Source of the DNA: an uncultured Clostridia bacterium
GTDB lineage: Bacteria; Bacillota; Clostridia; Christensenellales; Borkfalkiaceae
Length of the DNA: 64,000 nt
Assembly (NCBI GenBank): GCA_944330115.1
Contig: CALVIN010000002.1
Location: 1 to 64,000, forward strand
Direction: 5' to 3'
Position 1 is the first letter of the stretch; each line of letters begins with the position of its first letter. Positions 55,391 to 63,948 of this stretch are shown here, one piece after another. The notes under the pieces were generated by a model, which had not been told where the DNA came from, did not search any database, and saw nothing but the letters and a program-made list of their open reading frames with translations. The translations under genes and the position numbers were made by a program.

Positions 55391-57070
55391 ATGAAAGTGG
55401 TTATAATAGGCGGCGTGGCGGGCGGAGCTACGGCCGCGGCACGGCTCAGAAGGCTGGACGAGAGCGCCGAAATAATAATTTTTGAGCGCAGCGGCTACGT
55501 TTCGTATGCAAACTGCGGCTTACCATATTATATAGGCGGCGAAATAAAGCGCAAGTCGGCGCTCACCCTGCAAACGCCGGGCAGCTTTAAGGCGCGTTTT
55601 AACATAGACGTGCGCGTGAACAGCGAAGTTATTAGGATAGACCGCGCAGGCAGGCGCGTACTCGTCCGTTCGCCGCAGGGCGAATACTTTGAAAGTTATG
55701 ATAAGCTGATTTATTCCCCGGGCGCGCGGCCGCTCCTGCCCGAAGGCGCGGAAGGAGAGCGCTTCTTTGCCCTGCGCACGGTGGAAGATACCTTCGCCAT
55801 AGATAACTTTATTAAATCGGCCGCGCCCAAGAGCGCGATAGTGGCGGGCGGCGGCTTTATAGGGCTGGAAACTGCCGAAAATCTGGTGCGCCGCGGCATT
55901 GAGGTGACGCTCGTCCAGAGCAGGGAACAGGTGCTGCAGCAGGTAGATTACGAGATCGCCTGCTTTTTGCACTCAGAGCTGAGAAACAACGGCGTAAAGC
56001 TCGTGCTCTCGTCGCGCGTGAGCGGCATGCGCAGCGTTGAGGGCGGCGTGGAAGTTACTGCGGGCGCCGCCCGCCTGTGTGCCGACTTCGCCGTAGTCGC
56101 CCTCGGCGTACTTCCAGAAACGCACCTTGCAGAGGAGGCGGGGCTGGAACTCGGCATAAAAAAGGCGGTGGTGGTGGACGGCCAAATGCTCACCTCCGAT
56201 AAAGATATCTACGCCGTCGGCGACGCCGTGCAGATAAAAAATATTGTGACGGGCGCCGACGCGCTGTTTTCGCTCGCGGGCCCCGCCAACAAGCAGGGCA
56301 GGATAGCCGCCGATAACATCTGCGGCAGGCCGAGCATGTATGCGGGCGGGCAGGGCTCGTCTGTAATAAAGGTATTCGGCCTCACCTGCGCATTCACGGG
56401 GCTGAACTCCGCCTCGGCAGCGGCGGCGGGGTGCGATTTTGACAGCGTCACCCTCTTTTCGCCCAACCACGCCACCTACTACCCCGGTGCGCGCAACATG
56501 ACGCTGAAGGTGCTGTTCTCGTGCAAAGACGGCAAAATACTCGGCGCGCAGGCCGTCGGCTATGAGGGCGTGGATAAGCGCATCGACGTGCTGGCAACTG
56601 CCATAAGGGCGGGCATGACGGCATACGACTTGCAGTCGCTCGACCTCGCCTACGCACCGCCCTATTCCTCGGCAAAGGACCCCGTGAACATGGCGGGGTA
56701 TGTGATAGAGGACGTGCTCTCGGGCGTAAAACAGTATCATTGGCGCGACCTTCCCGAGGTGCTTGCAGATAAAGATAACTTTATTTTAGACGTGCGCACG
56801 GAGGAGGAGTTTGCCGAGGGGCACTTCGACGGCGCTGTAAATATCCCGCTCGATAGTCTGCGCACGCAGCTTGCGCGCATACCCGCCGGCAAAAAGATAT
56901 ATGTAAACTGCCACAGCGGCCTGCGCAGCTACGTCGCCTGCCGCATACTCATGGCGCATGGGTTTGAGTGCTACAACTTCTCGGGCGGCTACAGGCTGTA
57001 CGCCGCGATACGGGGAGAGGCCGAGGCGGGCGACGTGCCCCGCCACCCCTGCGGCATACCCGTAAAGTGA
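55391..57070 (+). CDS. CoA-disulfide reductase with C-terminal rhodanese domain
   Basis: The product (559 aa) is a flavoprotein reductase (residues 1-445) fused to a rhodanese domain (about 455-545). It has the FAD loop VVIIGGVAGGATAAAR, the single redox Cys in SYANCGLPYYIGG (Cys43) and the NAD loop VAGGGFIGLETAENL. The rhodanese loop has NCHSGLRSY with the sulfur-carrying Cys. Fused enzymes of this kind reduce CoA disulfide, CoA persulfide or polysulfide with NAD(P)H. It would help thiol balance and sulfur use in an anaerobe. It has a good promoter and a terminator, so is a single unit. Confidence 0.93.
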   Translation: MKVVIIGGVAGGATAAARLRRLDESAEIIIFERSGYVSYANCGLPYYIGGEIKRKSALTLQTPGSFKARFNIDVRVNSEVIRIDRAGRRVLVRSPQGEYFESYDKLIYSPGARPLLPEGAEGERFFALRTVEDTFAIDNFIKSAAPKSAIVAGGGFIGLETAENLVRRGIEVTLVQSREQVLQQVDYEIACFLHSELRNNGVKLVLSSRVSGMRSVEGGVEVTAGAARLCADFAVVALGVLPETHLAEEAGLELGIKKAVVVDGQMLTSDKDIYAVGDAVQIKNIVTGADALFSLAGPANKQGRIAADNICGRPSMYAGGQGSSVIKVFGLTCAFTGLNSASAAAAGCDFDSVTLFSPNHATYYPGARNMTLKVLFSCKDGKILGAQAVGYEGVDKRIDVLATAIRAGMTAYDLQSLDLAYAPPYSSAKDPVNMAGYVIEDVLSGVKQYHWRDLPEVLADKDNFILDVRTEEEFAEGHFDGAVNIPLDSLRTQLARIPAGKKIYVNCHSGLRSYVACRILMAHGFECYNFSGGYRLYAAIRGEAEAGDVPRHPCGIPVK

Positions 57071-57090
57071 TTTTTATAAGTTAAATAAGG

Positions 57091-57121
57091 CGGCCGCGCG
57101 ACAGGTAAAAAGCCGCGCGGC
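57091..57121 (+). terminator. Terminator after CoA-disulfide reductase
   Basis: GGCCGCGCG pairs with CGCGCGGCC around a 12-nt loop, then GTTATATTTTG. The remaining spacer to 57353 contains a TTACTATGTCACGCATAAT element (57211-57230) and no gene. Confidence 0.65.
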
Positions 57122-57353
57122 CGTTATATTTTGCGCCGCCTTTTGCTTTGCCTTTTGTGCTGTCTTTTGAGCCGTCGTCCCCTGAATTTTTGCATTTGAG
57201 AGAAATACATATTACTATGTCACGCATAATATGTGGTTTTTTTGCCGTTTTTGCGGCTGCATGCGGCATTTTGCGCATAACGCGCCGCCGCCTTGCAAAA
57301 AATAAAGTTGCGGCAGGTTATTGCGCCCTCGGGCGGAACGCGCCGCGTTTGCT

Positions 57354-58160
57354 ATGGGTAAGGTGACAAAAGTGGGGCGGCTATTCGGACGCGCCGTTGC
57401 AACATACAGATACTATTCAGACAGGCGCTTCACTACGGTGGCGGGCACGCTCGTCTACTTTTTTCTGATGAGCCTTGCGCCCTTTTTATTCTGGCTGTCG
57501 ATGTTCTTCGGCGACGTCGATCTCGAAAAACTTTCATCGTTTGCCGTGTTCGAGGCGATAATGCCCTTTTTGCGCGAACTGCAAAACTCGGCGGGCGGCG
57601 CAACGTCGGGCGCGGGTATAGTGCTCATGCTCACCACGCTCTATTCTTCTACAAATTTTTTCTATCACCTGCGGCGCAGCGGTGAAATCATATATAACAG
57701 CAACTTCAAAAAGGGCGGCATAAAGCTGCGCCTCTCGTCGCTCGGCCTCATTGCCGCAACCGCAATACTCATAGCCTTTGCGCTGGGCGCCGTGGTGGCG
57801 GGGGAGAGGCTGCTGGGCGCTGTTTTTAATACATGGCTCACTCAATTTATCATCTACGGCATCGCGCTCGCCGTCGCCGTGCTTGCCGCCGCCATGCTCA
57901 ACATATTTATCTGTCCGTATAAAACAAGTCTCTCCGAAGTGCTCTCGGGCAGCCTGTTGACGGTGCTGCTGTGGCTCCTCTGCGCGGGCGGCTTCGCCGT
58001 GTATATGCGTTTTGCAAACCCCGTAAAGCTGTACGGAGCCATCGCCTCGGTGATAGTCTTTCTGCTGTGGTGCTACCTTATGATGAACAGCTTTGTAATA
58101 GGCGTGATATACAACGGCCGGCACAACGTAAAGTTGAAGCACGCGCTCAACCCCTCGTAA
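57354..58160 (+). CDS. YihY/BrkB-family membrane protein
   Basis: The product (268 aa) has about six membrane helices and the YihY pattern: FTTVAGTLVYFFLMSLAPFLFW near the N terminus and YNGRHN near the end, with SSTNFFYHLRRSGE between. The family is widespread and was once miscalled RNase BN. Its role is unclear. I chose ATG 57354 (MGKVTKVGRLFGRA). No ribosome site is present, and a frame from 57321 has none either. Confidence 0.85.
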   Translation: MGKVTKVGRLFGRAVATYRYYSDRRFTTVAGTLVYFFLMSLAPFLFWLSMFFGDVDLEKLSSFAVFEAIMPFLRELQNSAGGATSGAGIVLMLTTLYSSTNFFYHLRRSGEIIYNSNFKKGGIKLRLSSLGLIAATAILIAFALGAVVAGERLLGAVFNTWLTQFIIYGIALAVAVLAAAMLNIFICPYKTSLSEVLSGSLLTVLLWLLCAGGFAVYMRFANPVKLYGAIASVIVFLLWCYLMMNSFVIGVIYNGRHNVKLKHALNPS

Positions 58161-58227
58161 ATAGCGGCGCTTGCGCCGCCGTTTGATTTTCGCCGCCGGC
58201 TTGACTTACTTTACCGTATAAACAGAA

Positions 58228-58261
58228 CAGCGCCCGCGCGGCAAATGCCGCGCGGGCGCTG
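58228..58261. terminator. Terminator between convergent YihY and DegV genes
   Basis: CAGCGCCCGCGCGGCA pairs with TGCCGCGCGGGCGCTG, then TTACG on + and TTCTGTTT on -. Confidence 0.75.
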
Positions 58262-58290
58262 TTACGCTCATACAAAAATAAAATTTAATT

Positions 58291-59160
58291 TCAGTGGCAA
58301 ACCTCGGCGCAGGCAATGGCGAGCGCACCGGGGCCTATGTGGCAGGATACCGAGAGCGAGAGGGGGTCGACGGTCTCGACGGGCATGCCGAACGCCTCTT
58401 CAACTTCCTTTTTGAATATCTTTGCCTCGTCGTCCTTGTCGGTATAGGCGATAAACAGCTTCATCTTGCCCCGGGCATTCAGCTCTTTGAACCTGTTTGC
58501 AAAGTCGTCCTTCATGGCGTTTATCATTATTTCCTTCGCCTTGTTCAAATTCCTGGGCTTGGCAAACTGGTCAAGCTTGGCGCCCTGTATCTGAAGTACG
58601 GGCTTTATCTTCAAAAGCGTGCCTATCATGGCGACGGCGGGGGTCAGTCTGCCGCCCTTTTTAAGGTATTTCAGCGTGTCGACCATGATGTATATGCTCG
58701 ACTGCATGGCCGTCTCGGTGAGCCACTCGGCTATCTCCTTTGCGTTTTTGCCCTGCTTGATAAGTTCAAGCGCGTCGTAAACGGCGCTCTTCTGCGTGAT
58801 GGATATGCGCTTGTTGTCAACAACATAAACTTTGCCGGCAAATTCCGTTTCGGCAAGGTGGGTGAGGGAGTGGCAGGTCTCCGAAAGCCCGCTCGACATA
58901 GGTATGCACACAATGTCGTCATACTCTTCGAGCAGCTTTTTCCACAGCTCGCTCACGTCGTAAACGCTTGGCTGCGAGGTGGAAATCTGCGCCGTATCGT
59001 CTTTCAGCTTTTCGTAGAACTGCTCCTGGTTGAGGTTTATATCTTCAAGGTACTGTTCGCCGTTTATAAGGAAGGGCATGGGTATTGTATAGATGCCAAG
59101 CTCTTTCGAGAGAGCCTGAGTTATTCCGCTGTTGCTGTCGGTAACTACTGCTGTTTTCAT
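58291..59160 (-). CDS. DegV-family fatty-acid-binding protein
   Basis: The product (289 aa, usual length) matches DegV/FakB proteins: MKTAVVTDSNSGITQALSKE, QEQFYEKLK, ISTSQPSVYDV with the Thr/Ser lipid site, and IPMSSGLSETCHS. The C-terminal domain has GPGALAIACAEV. FakB proteins bring a fatty acid to the FakA kinase. FakA is not in the window. CAGGAGTTTAAAA precedes the ATG. A consensus promoter lies 40 nt upstream. Confidence 0.92.
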   Translation of the reverse strand: MKTAVVTDSNSGITQALSKELGIYTIPMPFLINGEQYLEDINLNQEQFYEKLKDDTAQISTSQPSVYDVSELWKKLLEEYDDIVCIPMSSGLSETCHSLTHLAETEFAGKVYVVDNKRISITQKSAVYDALELIKQGKNAKEIAEWLTETAMQSSIYIMVDTLKYLKKGGRLTPAVAMIGTLLKIKPVLQIQGAKLDQFAKPRNLNKAKEIMINAMKDDFANRFKELNARGKMKLFIAYTDKDDEAKIFKKEVEEAFGMPVETVDPLSLSVSCHIGPGALAIACAEVCH

Positions 59161-59201
59161 TTTTAAACTCCTGTAAAAAATTAAATAAAAAACTTATTTT
59201 T

Positions 59202-59230
59202 ATTATACCGCTTTTAGCACGCTAAGTCAA
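59202..59230 (-). promoter_or_regulatory. degV promoter
   Basis: On the minus strand TTGACT (59225-59230), 17-nt spacer, TATAAT (59202-59207). Confidence 0.75.
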
Positions 59231-59257
59231 CAATAACGGCTGCATGTATAAATAAAC

Positions 59258-59289
59258 GGCGCCGCAAGTTGTAATTTTTGCGGCGCCGC
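59258..59289 (-). terminator. Terminator of ilvA-ridA
   Basis: CGGCGCCGCAA pairs with TTGCGGCGCCG. On the minus strand it runs into TTTATTTAT. Confidence 0.65.
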
Positions 59290-59376
59290 CGTGTATAAAT
59301 ATAAATTTATACGCATGATATCTTTAATTTATTAAATAATTATTAAATATTTGTAAAAGTTTTTGCGTTTAGCCAA

Positions 59377-59748
59377 TCAAAGCTCGGCAATGCACTCAAC
59401 TTCCACAAGCGCCCCTTTGGGTATGTCCTTCACGGCAACGCAGCTGCGTGCGGGGCAGGATACGAAGTACTTTTCATACACCGCGTTGAATGCGGCAAAG
59501 TCTGCAATGTCCGATAAAAAGCACACCGTTTTAACCACCTTCTGCATAGAGGAGCCGGCGGCCTCCAAAAGCGCGGCAACGTTCTTGCACACCTGCTCGG
59601 TCTGGCCGGAGATGTCGGTTGCTTCAATTTTGCCGCTTGCGGGGTTCACGGGTATCTGCCCGGAGGCAAACACCAGCCCGCCCGTTATCTTTGCCTGGGA
59701 GTAGGGGCCTATCGCCGCGGGGGCGTTCTTCGTTTCAACAGTCTTCAT
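59377..59748 (-). CDS. ridA: RidA enamine/imine deaminase
   Basis: RidA (123 aa) hydrolyses reactive enamines such as 2-aminoacrylate, produced by threonine/serine dehydratases. It has AAIGPYSQAKITGGLVFASG, the Arg of the active site in CPARSCVAV and PKGALVEVECIAEL. It starts 13 nt after the ilvA stop on the same strand, so the toxic-intermediate producer and its detoxifier are coupled. AGGAGGAAAAG precedes the ATG. Confidence 0.95.
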   Translation of the reverse strand: MKTVETKNAPAAIGPYSQAKITGGLVFASGQIPVNPASGKIEATDISGQTEQVCKNVAALLEAAGSSMQKVVKTVCFLSDIADFAAFNAVYEKYFVSCPARSCVAVKDIPKGALVEVECIAEL

Positions 59749-59761
59749 CTTTTCCTCCTCA

Positions 59762-60970
59762 TTAAGTTTTTACGAGCTTGAACCCGCTCGAAGTAAGTTT
59801 GTCCTGAATTTCTTTTATGTGTGCAAAGTCGCGCGTCTCTATCGTAAGGCGCAAATAGCAGCCGTTTACGTCCGAGCCCTCGTTCGATCTCTCGTGCAGC
59901 ACCGAAATGACGTTGCCGCCGCAGCCTGCGATTATCGCCGAAACGGCCACAAGCTGTCCGGGCTTGTCAACAAGCTCTATCGTCATAGAGGTGGTCCTGC
60001 CGCTCATCAAAAGTCCGCGGTTTATCACGCGCGAGAGTATTGTAACGTCGATGTTGCCGCCCGAGATGAGGCATACGACCTTTTTGCCTTTAAGGTCGGG
60101 GATCTTGCCGAACATCACCGCCGCAAGCGATACGGCGCCCGCGCCCTCGGCTATCAGCTTCTGCTTTTCGATGAGGGCGAGTATGGCGGCCGAAACCTGG
60201 TCGTCGGTGACCGAAACCATGCCGTCGACATACTTTTCGCAGAACTTGTATGTATGTTCGCCTGGCTCCTTCACGGCAATGCCGTCGGCGATGGTGGAGA
60301 CGGAGTTGAGCATCTCTATCTTGTGGTGCTCGAGCGACTGTATCATGCTGGGCGCGCCCGCCGACTGTACGCCGTATATCTTTATCTTGGGATTGAGCGA
60401 TTTAACGGCAAACGCCACGCCGGAGATAAGTCCGCCGCCGCCCACGGGCACGACTATCGCGTCCACGTCCTTGAGCTGTTCGATTATCTCAAGTCCTATC
60501 GTAGCCTGGCCTGCTATAACGTCGTCGTCATCGAAGGGGTGTATAAAGGTATAGCCCTTTTCCGCGCGCAGTTTTTCGGCGTAGTTGTGCGCGTCGTCAT
60601 ACACGCCGGGCACAAGCACCACTTCAGCGCCGTAGCTCTTTGTGGCCTCCACCTTGGAGATGGGCGCGCCGTCGGGCATGCAGATTATCGACTTCACGCC
60701 AAACTTCTTCGAAGCCAGCGCAACGCCCTGCGCGTGGTTGCCCGCCGAGCATGCCACAACGCCGTGGCTCTTTTCCTCGTCTGAAAGCTGTGAAATTTTG
60801 TAGTACGCCCCGCGCACCTTGAACGAGCCGGTCACCTGCAGGTTCTCGGTCTTTAAATAGACCTCGCAGCCGCTCGCCTCGGAGAGGGTGGGGGAATAGA
60901 TGATGTCGGTTTCGCGCGCAACGTCCTTCAAAACGTAGTTGGCGTGATAGACTTTGTCTAATGTAAGCAT
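59762..60970 (-). CDS. ilvA: Threonine ammonia-lyase with ACT domain
   Basis: The PLP enzyme (402 aa) converts threonine to 2-oxobutanoate and ammonia. The PLP lysine is in GSFKVRGAYYK near residue 50, with SAGNHAQGVALAS and the phosphate loop VGGGGLISG. The C-terminal ~75 residues (IELVDKPGQLVAVSAII) form an ACT-like domain. This short form is common in Clostridia and may be biosynthetic or catabolic (tdcB-like). It is first in the ilvA-ridA operon. The ATG has AAGGCGTTT upstream, a modest ribosome site. No T-box is seen. Confidence 0.94.
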   Translation of the reverse strand: MLTLDKVYHANYVLKDVARETDIIYSPTLSEASGCEVYLKTENLQVTGSFKVRGAYYKISQLSDEEKSHGVVACSAGNHAQGVALASKKFGVKSIICMPDGAPISKVEATKSYGAEVVLVPGVYDDAHNYAEKLRAEKGYTFIHPFDDDDVIAGQATIGLEIIEQLKDVDAIVVPVGGGGLISGVAFAVKSLNPKIKIYGVQSAGAPSMIQSLEHHKIEMLNSVSTIADGIAVKEPGEHTYKFCEKYVDGMVSVTDDQVSAAILALIEKQKLIAEGAGAVSLAAVMFGKIPDLKGKKVVCLISGGNIDVTILSRVINRGLLMSGRTTSMTIELVDKPGQLVAVSAIIAGCGGNVISVLHERSNEGSDVNGCYLRLTIETRDFAHIKEIQDKLTSSGFKLVKT

Positions 60971-61146
60971 AAACGCCTTCCGAAATAAATTTTTTTATTG
61001 TTTTGTATCGTCGCGTTTTATTATATAGCGGCAAAAATAAAATGTCAAATAAATACAGAGCGCCTGCCGTGCCGCAGCATCTGCCGCCCGCCGTTTTTTA
61101 TATAAATATCAAAATGTGCCGCGCCTGCAAATATTTGCCCGTTTGT

Positions 61147-61192
61147 ATAGTACTAATTTGCCGTATCCGTAGTACTATGCGTGGCATAAAAG
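61147..61192. repeat. Double copy of the TAGTACTA element
   Basis: TATAGTACTAATTTG (61146-61160) and GTAGTACTATGCGTGGCATAAAA (61169-61191). It lies in the 303-nt ilvA/DUF1349 spacer, which otherwise holds no gene. Confidence 0.75.
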
Positions 61193-61232
61193 GTGTATTT
61201 TTGCGCGTTTTGCCGCAAATTTGCATAGAAAA

Positions 61233-61256
61233 AGCGGCGCCCGAAGCGGGCGCCGC
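61233..61256 (-). terminator. Terminator of the DUF1349 gene
   Basis: GCGGCGCCCG pairs with CGGGCGCCGC. On the minus strand TTTTT follows. Confidence 0.8.
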
Positions 61257-61273
61257 ATAAAAACAGACAGATA

Positions 61274-61894
61274 TCAGTCTTTGTCGGGCGGCTGGCCGAC
61301 GTGCGCCTTCCACTTGCACTCGCCTATCTCGAAGCACGAAAATTTTGCCGTAAATGAGGAGTCCTCCGGGCTGCAGGCATATATGCCGAAGGGCACCGCG
61401 CCCGCGGCCTTCGGCATGTGGCATATCCTCATCTGGCTGAAGTTTACGCCGTCGAAGGAGCACTCTATGCAAAAGTCGTCCTCCCGCCTGCTCAGGCGGT
61501 ACCATATGTTCTTTATGCCCGCGTCGATGGCGCAGGTCGCCCAGTCCGAAAACCCGTTCACCGTCACAACGCTGCCCAGGTGCTGGAACTTTCCGTTTTC
61601 AAACTCGCACGAGCCCTTTATCCAGTTCTTTGCGTCAAAATACACCGCCACGCCGCACTGGTCAAAGCGGTGCGCCGCGCCCTCGAAGCTCGTCTTTACG
61701 GTGAACGAAAAGTATTTTTCCTCCGTCACCGTCTGCAGCAGGGGCGCGCTGTCGTTTTTAAAGTGGTAGTAGGTGTGCTGCCACAGGTCGGTGTGCGGCC
61801 TCGTCGTTATCTCCAAACTGCTTTCTTTTAATTCAAATGCGGCGGGCTCTCTCGTCCAAACCCACGTTCTGCTGCAAAATTCAATGTTTTGCAT
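61274..61894 (-). CDS. DUF1349 domain protein (concanavalin-like fold)
   Basis: The product (206 aa) matches DUF1349: TREPAAFELKESSLEITT, DLWQHTYYHFKNDSAP, FDQCGVAVYFDAKNWIKG and QMRICHMPKA. It also has GIYACSPEDSSFTAKF. This beta-sandwich is predicted to bind or process a carbohydrate, but no activity is established. There is no signal peptide. The ATG follows AAGGAGGGAAT. It is alone between ilvA and the M32 gene. Confidence 0.88.
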   Translation of the reverse strand: MQNIEFCSRTWVWTREPAAFELKESSLEITTRPHTDLWQHTYYHFKNDSAPLLQTVTEEKYFSFTVKTSFEGAAHRFDQCGVAVYFDAKNWIKGSCEFENGKFQHLGSVVTVNGFSDWATCAIDAGIKNIWYRLSRREDDFCIECSFDGVNFSQMRICHMPKAAGAVPFGIYACSPEDSSFTAKFSCFEIGECKWKAHVGQPPDKD

Positions 61895-61983
61895 ATTCCC
61901 TCCTTAAAGTTTTTGCGGCTTTAGCCGCTGCGTCATATACATTATATCATGCTATAGCGCCTTTAACAAGCGCTCTTATAATA

Positions 61984-62033
61984 TTTTACTTGCGCGCATT
62001 TTACTTGCGCGCACGCCCGCGCGGTGGTATTAT
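61984..62033 (+). promoter_or_regulatory. M32 promoter within a 15-bp duplication
   Basis: TTTTACTTGCGCGCA occurs twice in tandem (61984-61998, 61999-62013). The second copy supplies TTGCGC (62005-62010), 17 nt before TATTAT (62028-62033). AATGAGGTGAAATC precedes the gene. Confidence 0.55.
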
Positions 62034-62074
62034 AGATATCGTAAAAAATAAACTTTGATAAATGAGGTGAAATC

Positions 62075-63592
62075 ATGACCGAAAGCGTAAAGCGCGCAAA
62101 GCGCACATACGATAAACTCACGCGCCGCATCAGGGCGTTCAACCTGCCCTTCTTTCTTGCAAGCTGGGAGGAGGAGAGCCTTCCGCCCGCGGCAAGGCCG
62201 TACCGAGACAAGCAGCTTTTAGAGCTGTCGTCCATGCTGTATGAACTGCAGACGGGCAAGAGCTTCAAAAACGCCGTAGAGGTGCTCTATAGCGCGCGCG
62301 ACGAGCTCGACCCCGTGCTCCGCCACGAGATAGAAAACGTAAAGCTCTCCGCCGACAAACTTGCCAAAGTGCCCAAAAAGGAGTACCTCGCCTACCAGAA
62401 CGTAATTTTAGACAGCTACCCCGCAAAGTTCGTAAAGGCCAAAACTACGGGCGATTTTTCGGTGGTGAAGCCCTGCCTCGAAAAGATAATAGCCTACAAC
62501 CGCAAGTATGCGGAGTGGGAGCAGACCGAAAGTTTAAAGGGCTACGACGTGCTGTTGGACGAGTATGAAAAGGGCATGACTGTGCAAAAGTACGACGAAT
62601 TTTTCGGGCTTATAAAGAGCGAGCTCATACCATTCATAAAGAGGGCGCTGCCCGCGCAGAAGCCCGTTCACCCCGCGTTCGCTTCGCAGAAGTTCGATGT
62701 CGAAAAGCAAAAGCAGTTCTGCAAGTACCTCGGCGGCGTAATGCTCTTCGACAATGACAAGACGATGATGGGCGAGAGCGAGCACCCTTACACAAACAAC
62801 AACGGCAACTGCGACGTGCGCATAACCGACCACTATTACGAGGACGACCTCGCAAGCGCCATCTTCAGCGCCATTCACGAGATGGGCCACGGCCTGTACG
62901 AACTTCAGGTCTCCGACGACCTGCAATACACCATGTCGGGCGGCGGCGTTTCCATGGCCGTGCACGAGAGCCAGTCGCGCTTCTTCGAAAATAACGTGGG
63001 CAGGAGCAGGCAGTTCTGGCAGCGCCACTTCCCTGTGCTCAAAGATATCTTCAGAGAGGAGCTCAAGGACGTCGAACTCGACGACTTCGTGCACTACATC
63101 AACCACGCAAAGGCGGGCTTCGTGCGCACCGAGGCCGACGAACTCACCTATCCGCTGCACGTGCTCATTCGCTACGAGCTCGAAAAGGGCATGTTCGAGG
63201 GCACCGTCACCGCCGACAACGTCGAAAAACTCTGGAACGAGAAGTATAAGGAGTATCTCGGGCTGGACGTGCCAAACGCCGGCAAGGGCGTGGTGCAGGA
63301 TATGCACTGGTACGGCGGCAACATAGGCTACTTCCCAACATACGCGCTCGGCTCGGCGTATGCGGCGCAGATACTCTTCGCCATGCAAAAAGATTTCGAT
63401 GTGTACGCCGCCATGGGCGAGGAGAACGTCGGCAAAATAGCCGCCTGGCTCAAAGAGCACATCCACAAATACGGCTCCTCGAAGGACCCCGCCGAAATAA
63501 TAGAGGGAGCGGTGGGCGGTCCCTTCGATCCGCACTATTATATAAAGTATTTAAAGGACAAGTATTCCGCCCTCTGCGGCATATCGGAGTAA
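62075..63592 (+). CDS. M32 metallocarboxypeptidase (Taq type)
   Basis: The product (505 aa, usual about 500) cuts C-terminal residues from peptides in the cytosol. The zinc motif HEMGHGLYE (HExxH) is near residue 265. DVRITDHY (family DxRxT), ESQSRFFENNVGR and the Glu downstream (HESQS) are all present. GYFPTYALGSAYAAQI lies near the end, as in the family. The start has AATGAGGTGAAATC before it. Together with the M29 enzyme it fits an organism that feeds on peptides. Confidence 0.95.
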   Translation: MTESVKRAKRTYDKLTRRIRAFNLPFFLASWEEESLPPAARPYRDKQLLELSSMLYELQTGKSFKNAVEVLYSARDELDPVLRHEIENVKLSADKLAKVPKKEYLAYQNVILDSYPAKFVKAKTTGDFSVVKPCLEKIIAYNRKYAEWEQTESLKGYDVLLDEYEKGMTVQKYDEFFGLIKSELIPFIKRALPAQKPVHPAFASQKFDVEKQKQFCKYLGGVMLFDNDKTMMGESEHPYTNNNGNCDVRITDHYYEDDLASAIFSAIHEMGHGLYELQVSDDLQYTMSGGGVSMAVHESQSRFFENNVGRSRQFWQRHFPVLKDIFREELKDVELDDFVHYINHAKAGFVRTEADELTYPLHVLIRYELEKGMFEGTVTADNVEKLWNEKYKEYLGLDVPNAGKGVVQDMHWYGGNIGYFPTYALGSAYAAQILFAMQKDFDVYAAMGEENVGKIAAWLKEHIHKYGSSKDPAEIIEGAVGGPFDPHYYIKYLKDKYSALCGISE

Positions 63593-63719
63593 GGCTAATT
63601 TGCCTCTCAAATTTTGCCGCCCCGCAATAAAAAAACGCCGCAATGCGGCTGTAAAAGAGGCGCAGATCGCATGCGCCGCGGCGCAATATATATTTAACAA
63701 AAATCGTGCTGTTTTATCG

Positions 63720-63748
63720 TTGACATATTATATAATATATAGTACAAT
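63720..63748 (+). promoter_or_regulatory. Promoter of the ABC exporter leader
   Basis: TTGACA (63720-63725), 17-nt spacer, TACAAT (63743-63748). It starts a leader of about 195 nt. Confidence 0.75.
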
Positions 63749-63751
63749 AGC

Positions 63752-63948
63752 CTCCGTCGAACAGACGTAATTGTTTGCCGGAGAACTTGCGGCTATATGG
63801 CCGCAACAGAACTTGCGGCCGCTGCCGCGAATGTTGAGAAGGCATCGGGAGCGCCCGACTTAAAATTTCTTTTTAAGTCGGGCGCTCCTTTTGTATGTTC
63901 GGATTTTTTAAAAGACAGAATAGATAATTTTTTTAAAAGGGAGAATGT
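63752..63948 (+). promoter_or_regulatory. Attenuator-like leader RNA with an intrinsic terminator
   Basis: CTCCG (63752-63756) can pair with CGGAG (63779-63783). A duplicated GAACTTGCGGC segment (63783-63793 and 63809-63819) has GGCCGC next to it and can form alternative stems. A terminator follows: GGAGCGCCCGACTTAAAA..TTTTTAAGTCGGGCGCTCC then TTTTGT (63848-63893). A 10-codon frame MLRRHRERPT (63831-63863) runs into the terminator stem. The gene starts 55 nt later. I do not recognise a riboswitch class. Confidence 0.6.

Noticed and set aside
57081..57278. 65-codon frame on - after the CoA-disulfide reductase gene
   Set aside because: It covers a terminator and a dispersed element. Its Lys/Gly-rich product has no ribosome site.
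59819..60784. Long open frames antisense to real genes (for example 59819-60784, 62534-63535, 23734-24555, 1761-2477)
   Set aside because: High G/C at third codon positions removes stops on the opposite strand. The antisense products have skewed composition and no motifs, while the sense genes match known families.
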